The position numbers and the translations under genes were made by a program. The notes beneath the pieces were generated by a model. That model worked only from the letters and a program-made list of their open reading frames with translations, ran no database searches and was not told the origin of the DNA. Positions 49,101 through 55,100 of a stretch of DNA of 64,000 nucleotides are shown one piece after another. This stretch comes from Atriophallophorus winterbourni (taxonomy: Eukaryota > Platyhelminthes > Trematoda > Plagiorchiida > Microphallidae): the NCBI GenBank assembly GCA_013407085.1, contig JACCGJ010018831.1, positions 1-64,000 on the forward strand. The letters run 5' to 3'. The number at the start of each line of letters is the position of its first letter. Position 1 is the first letter of the stretch.

Positions 49101-52100
49101 AACGCTGCGTCCCTAGCGTGAGGCTTCAGTACGAACAACAAGACATGTATTATGGTGTTACCATTGCAGCACAGTATGTATGTGTGCATGAAATACTGTA
49201 CGATTGCACATCCGCTGGAGTCTCGCTAACATTTCTATTTTTTGTCATATCTCTCTAGGCCTAGGCAACCTGACAGTATTTGCGAATTTGAGGATAAATC
49301 CTCATTTGCAAATTGAAATTATGGGGACTAATCTAAGTCTCACCGTCGGTGCAATGTCGAACCGGTAACTGTTTGGAATATTTTTTGTAACATTCCAATA
49401 ACAACCTGGTGGTAGTTTTTAGTTTAAAGTCAGATTTTATTAATAAATATTGTATGACGTTCGAAAAGCAGGACGGAAGCACACGACCGGTTTCGCGGTT
49501 ATTGCCGCTCATCAGGTGTGCGTATCCGTGACCTGACATTCGAACGCCGTTCTGACTTTGTGCTAAACCCAATTATTTGCGAATTCGAGGATAAATCCTC
49601 TTTTGGAAATTGTTATTATTATTATTATTATTATTATCATTATTAACAAAACCTAACGTTAAACAAAAACTACCATAATGCTGTTATTGGAATGTTGCAA
49701 AAATATTCCAAACAGTTACCGGCGCGGCATTGCACCGACAGTGGGACTTAGATTAGTCCCCATATCAAAAAAAGCTAAATTTCAATTTGCAAATGAGGAT
49801 TTATCCTCGAACTAGCAAATAAATGGGTTTAGCACAAAGTCACGACGGCGTTCGAATGTCAGGTCACGGATACGCATACTTGATGAGCGGCAATAACCGC
49901 GAAACCGGTCGTGTGCTTCCGTCCTGCTTTTCGAACGTCATATAATATTTATTAATAAAAACTGACTTTAAACTAAAAACCTGACAGTATCTCAACCCAC
50001 GTGCAGTCTCTGACTGTGCGGTACTGTGCCTGGATCGGGCTTGTGCTTTCACATCACACATGTGTGTATGAAATCACAAGCCTGCATATAAGCAATGTGC
50101 CGCATACTCATAGACTGTACGTAGGCTACGATACGGTCAGGTTACCCAAGCTTAGACAGATATATGAAATCAAAACGGTAGAAACTCCGGTTTGTTTCCG
50201 CATGGAGCTCAGTAGCGGTGGTAAATTAATATAGCACGGTTACTCGCACACCACATTGCATATCCGTGTCTATGGAATCCGGGGATCGATACTCTTCAAA
50301 ACATCGAATTAGCAAACGTAAAGAAAACAAAGCACAATTTATGAAAAGGTATACTGAATACAAAAGCAGCGGAATTATTATTTAAAGCATTAGGAAATGG
50401 AAAGTAAGCCCTGTTCGCAAACTAAGCGATGCGTCGAACCCACTCCGATTTACAAAGCAGTAATCAAGGCTAACAAGAATCCAGATGCAACAAAAAGACA
50501 AAAAACGGAAGCCAAAACCACACTGAACTGTAACACGCTTGGATCAATAACAACCGTATTATGATCAAGTATCGTCTCCACATAGAGAACACAACTATGA
50601 ATAATTCACCACCAGCAAGAACCTGCCGAAATCTGCAAGCGTTGGCTTGAAGTCGTATGGGATTAACTCATATTTTGGAGCGGGGCCTTTGCATAGGCCG
50701 TGCTCAAAATTAATTTTTTCATGCGTTTTTATTTTTTCAGTCAATACGGAACCTTTTGTTTTTGAAACGTTTTAACATGTCGCGAACATGTAAACGAAGG
50801 ACGTGTGATGCCCCGCACGCTTTAAATGCTGCGAAATATTTTTATTTTGAAGGATGGGGAATTTGCTGCGCCGGTCAGAAAAATGCGAGAGAAAACTCAT
50901 ACATGGGGGTTTAAAAATCGTGCAGCATTACTTTCCACCAACATCCATCACAATCACAAAGCCTGATGCCTGCAGACGAAACCGAAGCTGTTTTGATTTT
51001 CAATGTGACTGGCAGTCTCGAATTTTCCCATCAAAGTTTGACGTCCCTGTTATTCGTATTGAAATTCTGTGTTTAAACTATTTTGATTAACTGAAAATTC
51101 GTTTTAACGAATAAAGTTTTCTTCTTCTTCTTCAACTCGGATCATCAACCTTGATTGGAACGTAACTTATCTAGCATGCCAAAAGAGAATGTCTCGTTCT
51201 ACAGCGCTACTCATTGAAACACAAACAGTGAACTTACGATGCTGACCGCGCGACTTCTACCGCTGCTTGCGAATCACCAGAACGCATGCAAAAGTAAATC
51301 ATTGGCCAAACCGGTTTCGAATCAACCAGACCATCCTGCAACAACAACATCAATAACATGATGAGCAAGTTCCATGCCCCACAAATGTAGTATGTACGCA
51401 TTAAATCACAAGCAAATTCGTTTACACGAATAAAGTCATTCTCTTCTTCTTCTTCTCAAAAGCGTGATGCAGGAAAGTACCGCACAGTTAGAGACTGCAC
51501 ATGGGCTAAAATACTGTCAGGTTGCCCAGGCCAAAAAAGATATAAGAAATTAAACTTGAAAATTAAAATGACAGTGGTCCGATGGAGAGATAAAACGAAC
51601 CTTGGAAATGAATAAGCATCAGAGAAATTTAAAAACTACATGATTGATCGATCTGGTAAAACGACGTTAAGTTCGTACAGAATAAATGAACGAGAACCAG
51701 CAATGAGGAATCGAAATTGGTGAAATGTTCATTATCGAAACGTGCAAAAACTCGAGCATATGATCTGCAAGCGAGAGACTAATAAAACGATTAAGAAAAA
51801 GTAGAGCCTCGTAAAACGTTCGGTACATAGCTAAGAGATACCATCATAAAAGCCTATGTATGTACAACCTAATAAACATATGATGATAGATACATATATC
51901 GATTTAGATAGCAAAGAGGCATTAGGATAAAGTATTGAACTGTATAGTCAAGGCGTGCATTGCTAAATACTCCAAATTCTTAAGGCAAGCAGGTTCATTG
52001 TCAATGAATACCATTAATTAGGACAGCGAAGAGGTGTTAGTATATAGTATTAAACCGTACACAATGTATACATGGTTAGCCTCTCAAAATTGTTACGGCA

Positions 52101-55100
52101 AGCAGGCTTGCAGCCAACCAAGTGAGTGGCGCTCAGCACTGATGTGAACGTAAACATTAGATACAGTCCAACTTCGGCTTAACACAACTTTATTTGTCTA
52201 AAAAGCATTTAGCATGAACCAATTTAAGCGTGACTTTCCCTACTGTGAACCATAGTGCCAGCTTATCTTGGCTACATTCATTTGCATTGGCTAAACGTGA
52301 ATTCACGATGTGCCGGGTAAATTGGCTAACTAAACCTGGTATTGCCAACGGGATTCGGCCTAAACCTACTATAGGCCGATTAGCAATATGGTCAACTACA
52401 GGTGGTGCACCTAGCGCTAGTCAATCAAGCTCTCTCTGTGAACCATCACCCTTGGACTGACGGACCCTCAGTGCCGTGAGTAAAAGGTCACCCAAAACTG
52501 GCCGACGGCGGACAACAATTGGATCAGTTTCAACTGCACGTAATCGTGTTTTGTACGTAAACGCTTGATATAACAGTGGTTGAACCCATTCCTGGGCTGA
52601 CCCTTTGGTGAGGTGTTATGCAGTAAACCGAATGGCTATATGTTCTTTCAGTTTAAAAGCAAAAGATTCATCAACAACTGTAAACAAAACCATATAGACG
52701 CTACAAACAACAAAGCGGTCATCCGAAAAATGTCAAGTAATCGGTAGCAAAGGCACGAGAATAAAGGCACATCGCTTATGATTCTTGTGGCAGTTGGGGG
52801 TAATGAAACCAATGTAATTATATACAAACAGCTTTCTGTTACAAGGGATTATTGAACGATAGTGAGCGATCGAGTGCAAAGGTAACGAATAGCGTGTTGA
52901 CTAATACACTAGTTTATGTATTAAATTTAAACGGGCTACAATAGGAAAGAATAAACCGAAATCACCTCGAACTCAAAGGCACTACGATCTTCAAGGTATA
53001 GACTACTATTGCTTCCCGATATGTCCAAAGCTGATGTGGGCAATGCGATATTCAAATAGGCTCTGACTAGTGCACGAGTAGTCGGGCGTCCGCCAAGCTT
53101 CGCTTGTTGAGGATTATTCGCGACCGTGGAGCGCATGAAACGAACGAATTCCGCTTCCAGATGAGCCAGCGAACATTCCATCAAACTACGTTGCAGCGAA
53201 CCAGATGAGCGTTGCTCTAGAACGCATTGCGCAGAGCACGAAGACTCCGTGGCCGGGGGTTGGCGTGAGAATACTTCGGAAAAACGACCGAACAGCGACC
53301 AGATGTTTGCAACGTCAGAACGCGAGCTGCCCGATCTGGGAACATCATGAGGATCATCAATGGCAGAGCTATTTGCTTCGGCCAGGAAATGCAACAAATT
53401 TTGCGTTTGTTCAATTGCTCTGGCAGTACTGATTGCATGCCGGATATGCGTGGATGAAGTTAAAAATCGACGCAACTGAATAAAAACGATAAAAAACAGG
53501 AGTCAATCATTTAATGATAATAAACCATTTTGAGTAAGTGCCAGCACACACCGCAGACAATTTAACGTGATTACTAAAAACCGACTCCAAACGAGACCAG
53601 TGTTAATTACATGAAATATGCATGGAGCAAATCACGAGCATGGAGCTTGGCAAAGTCTCTCAATTAATGTTGGATCAGGTTTAGATAGGCACATAAGAAA
53701 CTGATATTGCAACGTGTTCTCCCGTGTGTCTTGTGTGGCAAGCAACTGGATAGAAAAAGTTGAAAAAAACACCAAGCAGAGATGTCAGTAACAGCATTTG
53801 AGCATCAAAGTTAAACCTTGGTTACAACCATTCTTCGTGCATATAAAAAGAATATTACAGTGTTTAATCAACAAATTTAAACCAGGCAACGTCATGTGGA
53901 AATCATAAATAGGGTAAAAGAAAAGAAACCAATAAACATGCAAGTTGATCGCGGTAAACGAGGTCACCCGTAGGCTATATCACATCAGGCTACCTAAATA
54001 TAGAAATAAGACGAGGTAACAAAAACCAACGAGAGCACAAAAATGTGCCATCGCAAACGTTACTGCATTCTCATCATCATCATCACAGACAGCATTACAC
54101 CGGTAGTATGTACCGAATGCTTAATGTATACAATCATGAACAAAGTAAAATCCAACAAGATGGGGAAGGGTGGGACTTAGGCAGCTACGGATTCTATAGC
54201 AGAGTAAGCACAAACAAACTGGGATGAGATGTCTACACCTCGAATGGAACATGCATTCAATCAAATTTCGTGAACGAGTAGAGCTACATCAGCACGACAG
54301 CTTCCTTGCGGCTTTTACTGTCTGGCATCATAACAAGCTTTCCTTGTCACTCCACTTGACAACATACAAGGTTAGGCAAACATTCCAAAGCTAACTCCCA
54401 AAATTTTGGGGGAGACATCGATTGTCAAATACTTGGAGATGCCGAATGTGCTTTTAACGTAAGATCCAAGTTTCGCGCCCAAACAGTAATACAGCCCGAA
54501 CTTTCGCTTTGTAGACTCTACCGTTGAGTAACAGAGACAGTCCTTTCTGACGCCAAAATTGACCTAGGTTGTGGAATGCTACGAAATGAAATGTGTGCGA
54601 GACCTCGCCAGAATTATTGATACAACCGCCGAGATAAGTAAGACGACCAGTAGTTTCAAGCGTCTGATTGTGAAGAATCAAAGAGCAGTTTGATAAGTCG
54701 ATGTCCTGCAGTAGAACACTTCACCTAGAGTGTGCAAAACGGGGACAATAATAGCTAGCTTGTTCAGCATCTTCTGTGCGTTTGAGTACGAGTTGAAGAG
54801 CAGAGCTATATCACCAGCAGAGTTCAAATCGAGAAGTTTGCCACCTGGAATTATGTGAACTCCGGAAGATGGGGCACCTTCGCTGTATATTTCCATTAAT
54901 TACAAAATTGATAAGAAAAAAGAAATCTAACATCCTTGTTGCATTGCATAGTATAAGCGCTAGACAAATGCAGCGTTGTGAACGAGGTACCTGTTGAGGA
55001 ATGAGCGCCCAAAATGCGTGCAAGAATGCACAAGTCTGAAATTAGGTATAGGCAAGATGTTGGTCTATACCTTGAGAAAGCAATGAGTTGGAAACGAAAT

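Larger units (their letters stand above)
49280..49977. mobile_element. Hammerhead family B fold-back insertion, 698 bp
   Basis: Two ~340-bp halves in opposite orientation around a (TTA)n run (about 49611-49637). Each half carries one ribozyme core and GAGGATAAATCCTC, TTGGAATATT and TTCGAACGTCATA-type blocks. Reading the right half in reverse gives the blocks in circularly permuted order. AACCTGACAGTAT is duplicated at 49267-49279 and 49978-49990 (13 bp), so the whole fold-back entered a SINE-like copy as one event. Confidence 0.9.

Noticed and set aside
53205..53438. ORFs on both strands inside NUP93 exon 3
   Set aside because: Shadow frames of a real coding exon.
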